A stretch of 5,828 nt of DNA from an uncultured Methylococcaceae bacterium (lineage in GTDB: Bacteria; Pseudomonadota; Gammaproteobacteria; Methylococcales; Methylomonadaceae). The translations under genes and the position numbers were made by a program. The stretch covers positions 1 through 5,828 of the forward strand of contig CAIQND010000747.1 in NCBI GenBank assembly GCA_903873045.1, read 5' to 3'. Under the pieces are notes generated by a model. That model searched no databases. It was not told the origin of the DNA and was given only the letters and a program-made list of their open reading frames with translations. Below, piece after piece: positions 1 through 5,285 of this stretch; within the stretch, counting starts at the first letter, position 1, and every line of letters starts with the position of its first letter.

Positions 1-373
1 CGCCGTCGGCTTTACAGGGGATACATTTTACAATCTTGTCGTTGGCTTTAAGTCAGAAAAAGACGTACACGAAGTCGCTCATCTGCTACGCCAAATTGAA
101 CTGGACAACGGTCGCACGCGCAACAGCCAGAAATTCTCGGCCCGCACCCTTGACCTAGATCTTATTCTTTATGACGGGCTGATACTCAATGAGGGACGAC
201 TACAGATACCTCGCGATGAAATTGAACGCTACGCCTTTGTGCTTGAACCTTTAGCAGAAATTGCCCCGACGTTAAAACACCCGGTTAGCCAAGTGAGTTA
301 CGCCGATCTCTGGGAAAAATTCGACAAAGCTAATATCAAACAAAAACGGATTACGCCGACCTGGATTTATTAA
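1..373 (+). CDS. folK: 2-amino-4-hydroxy-6-hydroxymethyldihydropteridine pyrophosphokinase (HPPK), 3' part
   Basis: HPPK transfers pyrophosphate from ATP to 6-hydroxymethyl-7,8-dihydropterin, the step before dihydropteroate synthase in cytosolic folate synthesis. The gene enters from the left edge; codons are in frame from nt 2 and end with TAA at 371-373, giving 123 residues. HPPKs are about 160 residues, so roughly the first 40 are outside. Visible are the VGFTGDTFYN segment at fragment residues 2-11 and the family signature SARTLDLDLI at 46-55, whose Asp51 and Asp53 match the two magnesium-binding aspartates. AFVLEPLAEIAP follows at 78-89. The usual PHxxxxxR loop reads PRDEIER (70-76), so the conserved His is absent. 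This fits, from memory, the divergent HPPK group often encoded beside folB; folB may lie just upstream, unseen. It converges on folM, also a pterin enzyme. Confidence 0.93.
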   Translation, partial: AVGFTGDTFYNLVVGFKSEKDVHEVAHLLRQIELDNGRTRNSQKFSARTLDLDLILYDGLILNEGRLQIPRDEIERYAFVLEPLAEIAPTLKHPVSQVSYADLWEKFDKANIKQKRITPTWIY

Positions 374-378
374 GAAAC

Positions 379-470
379 GTGCATGAAATAACGTGACCAT
401 TTATTTCCCCTCACCCCAGCCCTCCCGGTGGGAGAAGGAGGGAACAAGATGTCTAAGTTATTTCGTGCGT
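379..470. repeat. short inverted-repeat element between folK and folM
   Basis: The two ends, 381-392 (GCATGAAATAAC) and 457-468 (GTTATTTCGTGC), pair over 12 positions with one G-T wobble; two further wobbles extend the stem to 379-470. The interior is a C-rich then G-rich stretch (407-442) with a small stem CTCCC-ggt-GGGAG at 422-434. It fills almost all of the gap between the converging folK and folM stops. It could be a small dispersed repeat or a shared transcript end, but there is no U-run typical of an intrinsic terminator. No second copy is seen in this window. Confidence 0.45.
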
Positions 471-475
471 ATTCC

Positions 476-1207
476 TTAACAAAACAAAGTACGCCCGCCA
501 TCAACAGTCAGTATTTGTCCTGTCATATAATCGGCATCTTTAATTAAAAACCATACCGCCTTGGCAACATCGGACGGTTCACCACAACGCCCCAAAGCCA
601 CCCGCTGCAAAATCTCCTGCTTTCCCTGGGCAGACAACTCATTATCCGGCCAAAGTATAGCGCCCGGTGCCACTGCGTTCACACGAATTTTCGACCCAAA
701 CTCCTTAGCCAGAATTTTAGTCATCGCTACCAAGCCGGCCTTGGCAATACTGTAAACCGGATAACCCTTCAAGCCGCGTTCGGCGTGAATATCAGCAATA
801 TTAACAATACAGCCCCTATTTTTTGCTAAGGTTTTTGACAATGCTTTTGCCAAAAAAAAGGGCGCTTTTAAATTACAGCCCATTAACTCATCCCACTGCT
901 GCTCAGTGACATCCGCCATTGCCGTTGGATAAAAAGATGATGCGTTATTGACCAGCACATCTATTCCGCCCCAAGCCATACAAGCCTCAGTGACCAGCGC
1001 GTCCAAGTCATCGCTATTGAGTAAATCGGCCTGCATTATATAAGCCGAATCAGGGCGCAGTTGATTTAATTCATAACAAAGTGCCAAAGCCGCTTCTTTT
1101 GACGATCGGTAATGCAAAAACACATTACACCCTTCGCTATGTAACAATCGCGCACAACTGGCACCAATGCGCTTGACTGCTCCGGTAATCAACACATTTT
1201 TTGGCAT
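476..1207 (-). CDS. folM: SDR-family pteridine reductase / dihydromonapterin reductase (FolM type)
   Basis: NADPH-dependent short-chain reductase of 243 residues, full length for the family. The cofactor motif is TGAVKRIG (residues 8-15), the TGxxxRxG variant typical of pteridine reductases rather than the common TGxxxGxG, followed by HYRSS at 32-36, which suits NADPH binding. NNASSFYP is at 88-95. The catalytic set is Asp139, Tyr152 and Lys156 (NIADIHAERGLKGYPVYSIAK), with Asp replacing the usual SDR Ser and the same 13/4 spacing as trypanosomatid PTR1. PGAILWP (181-187) and the C-terminal DGG (237-239) complete the fold. In E. coli FolM reduces dihydromonapterin to tetrahydromonapterin and weakly reduces dihydrofolate; the exact substrate here is inferred. 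ATG at 1207 is supported by AGGAG (1216-1220 as CTCCT on +) 8 nt upstream. Its neighbour is folK, convergent. Confidence 0.88.
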   Translation of the reverse strand: MPKNVLITGAVKRIGASCARLLHSEGCNVFLHYRSSKEAALALCYELNQLRPDSAYIMQADLLNSDDLDALVTEACMAWGGIDVLVNNASSFYPTAMADVTEQQWDELMGCNLKAPFFLAKALSKTLAKNRGCIVNIADIHAERGLKGYPVYSIAKAGLVAMTKILAKEFGSKIRVNAVAPGAILWPDNELSAQGKQEILQRVALGRCGEPSDVAKAVWFLIKDADYMTGQILTVDGGRTLFC

Positions 1208-1220
1208 AACAACGTCTCCT

Positions 1221-1500
1221 GATTTTAAAAATTCAAGGGCTATAGTTTCGACCCATTAATAAAAAACATCCGCTTTAAACTCATTCTTGCACTATCGCGC
1301 CGGATGCCGGAAACGCTTGTTCTCGCTTGCGCTCGAAAAGCCTTATTCCAGCCTACACCGGCACCTTAACTTTACAGAAAAATCAGTTACATCGGCTCGG
1401 CAATACAAAAATTATAGCCCAATAATACAGGCATCAACCACTATCAAAACCATCCAAGCTTTTTTCGCAGAACTTTCCATCACTCATACATCTAACGTAA
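1221..1500. other. divergent intergenic region, no gene seen
   Basis: This stretch separates folM (-) from the DUF502 gene (+). An 84-codon open frame crosses it, starting at a TTG with no ribosome-binding site and giving a sequence without family motifs, so I do not call it a gene. No strong -35/-10 pair was found for folM: TATAGC on the - strand about 25 nt upstream of its ribosome-binding site lacks a good -35. No repeat shared with the other intergenic regions of the window was found here. Confidence 0.5.
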
Positions 1501-1513
1501 ATTCGCTTATAAT
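1485..1513 (+). promoter_or_regulatory. candidate sigma-70 promoter for the DUF502 gene
   Basis: A perfect -10 hexamer TATAAT lies at 1508-1513. The -35 position 17 nt upstream (1485-1490, CATACA) keeps only the ACA half of TTGACA, so basal strength is uncertain. A start near 1520 would give a leader of about 105 nt, which contains the inverted repeat TCATCA/TGATGA (1577-1582 and 1590-1595). Confidence 0.4.
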
Positions 1514-1625
1514 GATGAGCAACTTTTCTTCCAGTCTGTAGGTTGGTATTTTACTGATTGAGGGAATTTTAAATCGTCATCAGCTATTTTGATGATCTAG
1601 TCGGTATAAACCATGGAGAAAACAA

Positions 1626-2219
1626 ATGAACGAGCTCACTAAAAAGCTATTAAATTATTTCCTGATCGGTGTCTTTGCAGTTATTCCTATTGTTATCGTA
1701 TTGCAAATTATTATTTTTGTAAAAGGACTGGTTTCCAATTTATTTAACGTTGTTTACGATGTTTCTGATAACTACCTGTATACCGCTCTGGTTTTCGCCG
1801 TCAGCTTTGTTATCTTAGTGTCTATAGGCAGCACCATTGTCAAAAAAGGTCGTTCTTGGGTTATTGGCATCTTTGATTTTGTTATCGACAGAATTCCTTT
1901 TCTTAACACTATTTACCGAGTACTTAAAAAAGTCATCAGCATGTTTTCATCACATGAACAAACCATGACCAAGGAAGTGGTTTATGTTGAATATCCCAAA
2001 GAAGGTATTTGGGTACCCGCTTATGTGACTAATAAATACGATGATAAATATATCCTGTTTATCCCCACATCACCTAACCCAACCTCCGGCTTTACAGTGA
2101 TTGTCGACAAATCAAAATTAATAAAATCGGCTATGAATATAGAAGAAGCCACCAGCTTTATTGTCAGTGTAGGCGTTGATTACAACAAAGCATCAGAAGC
2201 CAATAATTTACCCCGATAG
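1626..2219 (+). CDS. DUF502 family inner-membrane protein
   Basis: Protein of 197 residues, close to the usual DUF502 length of about 200. Two hydrophobic helices (about residues 9-31 and 52-72) form an N-terminal membrane anchor. The conserved family blocks follow: IPFLNTIYRVLKK (90-102), VEYPKEGIWVPAYVT (121-135), PTSPNPTSGF (147-156) and NIEEATSFIVSVG (171-183). The biochemical role of bacterial DUF502 proteins is not established; plant relatives are the COV/LCV membrane proteins. ATG at 1626 has GGAG at 1615-1618, 7 nt upstream. A small lipoprotein gene begins 47 nt downstream on the same strand, so the two are probably cotranscribed and both act at the envelope. The family call is firm; function is unknown. 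Confidence 0.9.
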   Translation: MNELTKKLLNYFLIGVFAVIPIVIVLQIIIFVKGLVSNLFNVVYDVSDNYLYTALVFAVSFVILVSIGSTIVKKGRSWVIGIFDFVIDRIPFLNTIYRVLKKVISMFSSHEQTMTKEVVYVEYPKEGIWVPAYVTNKYDDKYILFIPTSPNPTSGFTVIVDKSKLIKSAMNIEEATSFIVSVGVDYNKASEANNLPR

Positions 2220-2254
2220 ATAATCACTATTTAGCATAAGTGAGTCATCACTCA

Positions 2255-2260
2255 AGAGGA
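2255..2260 (+). promoter_or_regulatory. ribosome-binding site fixing the lipoprotein start
   Basis: AGAGGA sits 6 nt before the ATG at 2267. An in-frame GTG at 2240 would add nine mostly polar residues (MSHHSRGKP) in front of the signal peptide and would read through this site, so ATG 2267 is the better start. Confidence 0.7.
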
Positions 2261-2266
2261 AAACCC

Positions 2267-2482
2267 ATGAAACCGATTCTTAAGTTGATGGTAATACTGC
2301 TGCTTACGTCAATCACAGGATGTGAAGAAAAAGACAAGCAAGCCAAGACACCTGATCCCGTTATATTTAAAACCCAACTGGAAGCATTGGAAAAAGCCAA
2401 ACAAGTCGAGCACGTACTTCAGGATGAAGCCGCGCAACAACGCAAAACGATAGATGACAGCACCAATAGCCAAAAGCAATAA
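2267..2482 (+). CDS. small putative lipoprotein, 71 residues
   Basis: A short exported lipoprotein of unknown function. The N-terminus has Lys2-type charge (MKPILK), a hydrophobic core at residues 7-15 and a lipobox ITGC with the acceptor Cys19. The residue after Cys is Glu rather than Asp, so by the enterobacterial +2 rule outer-membrane sorting is expected. The mature part is only about 53 residues, highly charged and helical in character: DPVIFKTQLEALEKAKQVEH at 30-49 then a Gln/Lys/Asp-rich tail, perhaps a short coiled coil. It lies 47 nt after the DUF502 gene, with no promoter obvious between, so it is likely the second gene of that operon. No named family was recognised with certainty. 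Confidence 0.75.
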   Translation: MKPILKLMVILLLTSITGCEEKDKQAKTPDPVIFKTQLEALEKAKQVEHVLQDEAAQQRKTIDDSTNSQKQ

Positions 2483-2523
2483 CGCATTGAAATAGCATTA
2501 AAACAAGACAGAAAAGACCTTTC

Positions 2524-2679
2524 ACCACGAAGACACGAAAACATAAAATCTCGGTAAGTATTCGCCCCCCTTTGAAAAATAGGGGCTGAGGGGGATTTAT
2601 TTAAAAAATAAAAATATCCCCTAAACCCTCTTTTTCAAAGAGGGGGACTGAATAATTACAAACTTCCTATCTTCGTGGT
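2524..2679. repeat. ACCACGAAGA inverted arms enclosing element copy A
   Basis: ACCACGAAGA at 2524-2533 is exactly reverse-complemented by TCTTCGTGGT at 2670-2679. The left arm continues with ACACGAA, the sort of CACGAAG-rich string seen in other dispersed repeats. The arms bracket copy A of the two-hairpin element, so they may be the two halves of an older palindromic repeat into which copy A inserted, or an outer stem of one larger structure. Confidence 0.5.
2554..2659 (+). mobile_element. MITE-like two-hairpin element, copy A
   Basis: A 106-bp non-coding element closely matching, as its reverse complement, the sequence at 5664-5765. Terminal inverted repeats are GTAAGTATT (2554-2562) and AATAATTAC (2651-2659), one mismatch over 9. 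One hairpin (2626-2633 with 2637-2644, CCCTCTTT/AAAGAGGG) is perfect; the other, near 2567-2585, is degraded. An A/T linker (about 2595-2615) joins them. The flanking octamers AAATCTCG and AAACTTCC agree at 5 of 8, so a target duplication is only hinted at. It lies between the converging lipoprotein and fbp genes; the hairpins plus the A/T linker could stop transcription from both sides, but they are not canonical terminators. Confidence 0.75.
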
Positions 2680-2718
2680 ATTGCTACCGTCAATAGCTAT
2701 AAGCGCCTACCATCAATA

Positions 2719-3723
2719 TCAACCTTCCTGATGATACGCGACAATGCGCTCAACTTCATTTTTTGACCCCAAAACCAGCGGCACGCGCTGATGAATACCG
2801 GTTGGTTTAATATCAAGAATACGCTCACGACCTGTAGAACAAGCGCCACCCGCCTGCTCAATAATAAACGCCATCGGACTGGCTTCGTACATAAGGCGTA
2901 ATCTGCCGGGTTTTGATGGATCGCGTAAATCAAACGGATATAAAAACACACCACCCCGCGTAAGGATTCGATAAACCTCCGCAACCAGCGAAGCAATCCA
3001 ACGCATATTAAAGTTTTTACCGCGCGGCCCTTCTGTTCCTTGCAAACACTCATCAATATAACGCTGCACAGGCGGCTCCCAAAAGCGCTGATTTGACATA
3101 TTAATGGCAAACTCGCTGGTCTCTTCAGGAATCTTCATGTCGGGATGGGTCAGAATAAACTCACCGATATCCTGATCAAGCGTAAAACCATTAACGCCAT
3201 GTCCCGTTGTTAAAACCATCATGGTTGACGGCCCATAAAGCACAAAACCGGCACAAACCTGCTCCGCACCTTGACGCAAAAAATCCTCAACAGCAGGCTC
3301 TACACCTTCACGGCAACGTAAAATAGAAAAAATAGTCCCCACCGCCAGATTAACATCAATATTTGAAGACCCATCCAAGGGATCAAATAACGCCAAATAT
3401 TTACCCTTGGGGTACTGCGTCGGAATAGCAATAATATCGTCTACTTCTTCTGACGCCATACCCGCCAGATGTCCCGTCCAGTTAAGCGCATTAACCATAA
3501 TGTCATTAGTGATGATATCCAGTTTTTTTTGCACCTCACCCTGCACATTCTCGGACTCCGCACTGCCCAATACCCCCACAAGATTACCCCGATTAACCAA
3601 GTGTGATATTTCTTTACAAGCGGTCACAATATTATTCAGTAACAGCGTAAACGTGCCTGATGCCTCCGGCAAACCACGTTGCTGCTCAATAATGAACTGG
3701 GTCAAGGACACTTTATTAGTCAT
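2719..3723 (-). CDS. fbp: fructose-1,6-bisphosphatase class I
   Basis: Hydrolyses fructose 1,6-bisphosphate to fructose 6-phosphate in gluconeogenesis and, where present, in the Calvin or ribulose monophosphate cycles; cytosolic. The 334 residues match the usual bacterial class I length. Seen in order: SEE at 91-93 (metal site), FDPLDGSSN at 113-121 with metal-binding Asp114 and Asp117, the class signature GRLRLMYEASPMA at 273-285 with Glu280, EQAGG at 289-293, and HQRVPLVLGS at 311-320. All key residues are present and there is no sign of damage. ATG at 3723 is preceded by GGAG (3733-3736 on +) with a 9-nt spacer; another ATG 7 nt further up is out of frame. It is transcribed alone. Its upstream side meets repeat DNA within about 50 nt, leaving little room for a native promoter. 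Confidence 0.97.
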   Translation of the reverse strand: MTNKVSLTQFIIEQQRGLPEASGTFTLLLNNIVTACKEISHLVNRGNLVGVLGSAESENVQGEVQKKLDIITNDIMVNALNWTGHLAGMASEEVDDIIAIPTQYPKGKYLALFDPLDGSSNIDVNLAVGTIFSILRCREGVEPAVEDFLRQGAEQVCAGFVLYGPSTMMVLTTGHGVNGFTLDQDIGEFILTHPDMKIPEETSEFAINMSNQRFWEPPVQRYIDECLQGTEGPRGKNFNMRWIASLVAEVYRILTRGGVFLYPFDLRDPSKPGRLRLMYEASPMAFIIEQAGGACSTGRERILDIKPTGIHQRVPLVLGSKNEVERIVAYHQEG

Positions 3724-3802
3724 TCTTCATATCTCCGTTGGTGGCTATTAGGCCAATAAATTATTTTATGCAGAGGGAATTTATTTAAAAATCGCCCCTA
3801 AC

Positions 3803-3915
3803 TGGCAGCCATTAAGTTAAGCCGTTCGCTGGGCGGAGTCGAAGCGATTTTGCCGGCTTCGACTCCGCTCAGCCAACGGCTTATCTTGCCATGATGCACT
3901 TAACTTAACGGCATT
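3803..3915. mobile_element. long-palindrome element, copy 1, inserted in copy C
   Basis: A 113-bp insert with near-terminal inverted repeats GCCATTAAGTTAAG (3808-3821) and CTTAACTTAACGGC (3899-3912), one mismatch in 14. The core is a long hairpin: 3818-3845 pairs with 3856-3883 over 28 positions with one mismatch and one wobble, around a 10-nt loop. The arms carry TTCGACTCCGCTCAG. It is flanked by direct repeats GCCCCTAAC, as expected of a 9-bp target duplication. No coding capacity. A related copy lies near 5447-5558. Confidence 0.75.
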
Positions 3916-3954
3916 GCCCCTAACCCCTCTTTTTCAAAGAGGGGTTAGGGGCAA
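3914..3954. repeat. 19-bp perfect hairpin inside copy C
   Basis: 3914-3932 pairs perfectly with 3936-3954 around a 3-nt loop (TTC); arms carry CCCCTAACCCCTC. On the + strand the next T-run is about 10 nt away (3965-3971), so this is not a canonical intrinsic terminator. It lies between the SemiSWEET and fbp genes, both on the - strand, where no U-run follows; it might still stabilise the end of the SemiSWEET transcript. Confidence 0.6.
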
Positions 3955-4010
3955 AATAATTATCGTTTTTTTAATGAGGTGGTTGGTTTTAACAGACCAT
4001 TGACTATCAA

Positions 4011-4283
4011 CTAACCGTTTTTGAACAGCACATTATAAATCTTAAAAAATAGAATTGATGCGGCCAGCACCAAAGTGATTGAGTTGGCAAAAATAATGGC
4101 TTTATTGGAGATATAAACACCATAGATAAGCCAAAAAAACACGCCCGCTGTAAACAGACTGTACATGCTCAGCGAAAGGGATTCCGTGTCTTTGGTTTTT
4201 ATCGTTAAAATAGCTTGGGGCAAAAAAGAGGCTGTCGTTAAGGTAGCGGCTACATAGCCGATTATTTCTGGCGTGATTATCAT
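4011..4283 (-). CDS. SemiSWEET-type sugar transporter (MtN3/PQ-loop family)
   Basis: SemiSWEETs are three-helix half-transporters that dimerise in the inner membrane to move sugars down their gradient. From ATG 4283 the protein has 90 residues, the standard size. Helix 1 is about residues 5-23 and ends in the PQ motif (SFLPQ, Pro22-Gln23); helix 2 about 38-58 holds Trp51 in FFWLIYG; helix 3 about 62-83 holds Asn67. Pro22, Trp51 and Asn67 match positions important in the family. A GTG at 4319 would add 12 residues (MAPGIPKSKTRF) that the family normally lacks; neither start has a strong ribosome-binding site, so the start is uncertain. The substrate cannot be read from the sequence. It is upstream of fbp on the same strand but 287 nt away across repeats, so they are probably separate transcripts. 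Confidence 0.9.
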   Translation of the reverse strand: MIITPEIIGYVAATLTTASFLPQAILTIKTKDTESLSLSMYSLFTAGVFFWLIYGVYISNKAIIFANSITLVLAASILFFKIYNVLFKNG

Positions 4284-4348
4284 AAATCTTGTTTTGGATT
4301 TGGGTATACCCGGCGCCACAAAAGCAACGGAGGTACTATTAAACAGTC

Positions 4349-4377
4349 AGTCTATTAGCTCACTATAAACATGTCAA
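4349..4377 (-). promoter_or_regulatory. sigma-70 promoter for the SemiSWEET gene
   Basis: On the - strand a perfect -35 TTGACA (4372-4377) is followed after 17 nt by TAGACT (4349-4354), 4 of 6 matches to TATAAT. Transcription starting near 4342 would cover both possible starts, leaving a leader of about 59 nt to ATG 4283. Confidence 0.6.
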
Positions 4378-4677
4378 CACCCGGAAATATCAAATAACGG
4401 ATAAACCCGTGCAATTTACCGTGCTCAAACAAGGCACAAGATACCCGACGACCATTATTTTATATTGCCGATAATAAGACGGCCTTGCCATCAAACCAAT
4501 CACCAACCAGCCTTAGTATTAGCAAGCTGGTGATTTTGCAAGACCACCGTATTTTATACACTTGTCACAAGGTCTTTCAATAAATTGAAAGACGCGTCAC
4601 TTTCCAAACATTCATCCTGGTAACGGCTTACACTTGAAGCACTAAAGCAACGCTCCAGTAAGCTGCACACCGCTATC
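4378..4677. other. gene-free stretch with short palindromes
   Basis: No open frame with family features was found between the SemiSWEET promoter and the NlpE-like gene. At 4498-4534 ATCACCAACCAGC can pair with GCTGGTGAT with a bulge; followed by TTTT on +, it is a weak terminator-like structure. A cluster of three adjoining palindromes occupies 4561-4598. No U-rich terminator was found on the - strand for the gene ending at 4678. Confidence 0.45.
4561..4598. repeat. three adjoining palindromes
   Basis: CTTGT-c-ACAAG (4561-4571), then GTCTTTCAA-taaa-TTGAAAGAC (4572-4593, perfect 9-bp stem with a 4-nt loop), then GACGCGTC (4591-4598) sharing its first three bases with the preceding stem. They lie 80-117 nt downstream of the NlpE-like stop on its own strand. 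There is no U-run on either side, so they are not a standard terminator. Confidence 0.5.
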
Positions 4678-5211
4678 TTAGTGCATGTGTATCTCACGCG
4701 CCTTTACCATATCACTCCTACGCAAAAAATAGCTATCATCCTTATCGCCCTTCATCTGCGTTCCATCCGTATTAAGCAGAACCAGTGTTCCTTCATCTTT
4801 AATAAGATATTGCCGTGTGTTTGAATCGTTACGCGGCTTTAAAACAACGGCATGAGTTTCCTCATTCCAACTGTATTTTCCTTTCTCGTAATACTCTCGT
4901 GAAGATTCCTTTGCGGACTGAGTGACCAGCAGATAATTATTATTTTGCTTTAAAGACAGTGTTGATTTAATCCCGTTACAATCATTGCAAGGGAGATAAC
5001 CATAAAAAATACCATGAAATTCCAGACTTTTATCGACCGGTTGCAAATGAACTGCGTGATCTGTATCTTGCTGATGACTCTTTATACGCGCTTTGACAAA
5101 ATTTTCTTGCGCCGTTAAGTCTGTTGCTGCCATTGCATAATTAGCAGAAAACAGAATGCTGAAAGCAATCAACGTCAGATTTTGTTTTAATTGTTTTTTT
5201 AATGCGTGCAT
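4678..5211 (-). CDS. NlpE-like exported protein with CxxC motif, not a lipoprotein
   Basis: A 177-residue protein from ATG 5211. Residues 1-28 form a signal peptide: basic start (HALKKQLKQ), hydrophobic core (LTLIAFSILF) and an AMAA cleavage region at about 26-29. The mature protein holds an NlpE N-terminal-type domain at about 66-164: GIFYGYLPCNDCNGIKSTL carries the family CxxC pair (Cys75, Cys78), then short beta segments (YLLVTQS, GKYSWNEE, AVVLKP, YLIKDEG, LVLLNTDG) ending in SYFLRRSD. NlpE proteins are normally lipoproteins that sense envelope or copper stress in enterobacteria. Here there is no lipobox, and no second C-terminal domain, so it should be soluble in the periplasm. The tail REIHMH has two His. 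A longer frame to 5352 exists, but its extra 47 residues precede the signal peptide and cover the promoter. Function beyond the domain is inferred. Confidence 0.82.
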   Translation of the reverse strand: MHALKKQLKQNLTLIAFSILFSANYAMAATDLTAQENFVKARIKSHQQDTDHAVHLQPVDKSLEFHGIFYGYLPCNDCNGIKSTLSLKQNNNYLLVTQSAKESSREYYEKGKYSWNEETHAVVLKPRNDSNTRQYLIKDEGTLVLLNTDGTQMKGDKDDSYFLRRSDMVKAREIHMH

Positions 5212-5216
5212 ATAAG

Positions 5217-5221
5217 CTCCT
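5217..5221 (-). promoter_or_regulatory. ribosome-binding site fixing the NlpE-like start
   Basis: AGGAG on the - strand lies 5 nt before ATG 5211 and directly in front of a clear signal peptide, which decides against the upstream in-frame ATG at 5352. Confidence 0.75.
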
Positions 5222-5257
5222 ATTTTAACGATTCGAACGGTAGTTTGATAACTGGCT

Positions 5258-5285
5258 AATATAACTGGAATATGACAGGGGTCAA
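5258..5285 (-). promoter_or_regulatory. sigma-70 promoter for the NlpE-like gene
   Basis: On the - strand TTGACC (5280-5285) and TATATT (5258-5263) are separated by 16 nt, each one mismatch from consensus. Transcription from about 5250 gives a leader of about 40 nt. The spacer and the -10 are built of the 11-bp-phased repeats described in the operator entry. Confidence 0.6.

Larger units (their letters stand above)
3757..3963 (+). mobile_element. MITE-like two-hairpin element, copy C, split by another repeat
   Basis: Two separated pieces match copies A and B. The left piece (about 3770-3802) gives GAGGG, ATTTATTTAAAA and CCCCTAAC; the right piece (3916-3963) gives CCCCTAACCCCTC, the CTTT/AAAG hairpin and a right end AATAATTAT (3955-3963). 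Between them lies an unrelated palindromic element (3803-3915). GCCCCTAAC occurs at both junctions (3794-3802 and 3916-3924). The leftmost hairpin of the element appears lost; AT-rich sequence at 3757-3765 may be the remains of its left terminus. The orientation is that of copy A. Confidence 0.7.

Noticed and set aside
561..755. 64-codon open frame antisense to folM
   Set aside because: Antisense shadow of a gene with clear SDR motifs.
1287..1541. 84-codon open frame on the + strand upstream of DUF502
   Set aside because: It begins at a TTG with no ribosome-binding site, shows no family motif, and overlaps the TATAAT that best serves the DUF502 gene.
2697..3110. 137-codon open frame on the - strand over fbp
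   Set aside because: It is an alternative frame of the well-supported fbp gene, with a composition unlike a real protein and no ribosome-binding site.
3407..3751. 114-codon open frame on the + strand antisense to fbp
   Set aside because: Antisense shadow of the fbp N-terminal region; no motif and no reason to prefer it.
3914..3971. Intrinsic terminator from the 19-bp hairpin
   Set aside because: The hairpin is strong, but the only T-run is about 10 nt beyond it on the strand that carries no nearby gene. It is better explained as part of the mobile element.
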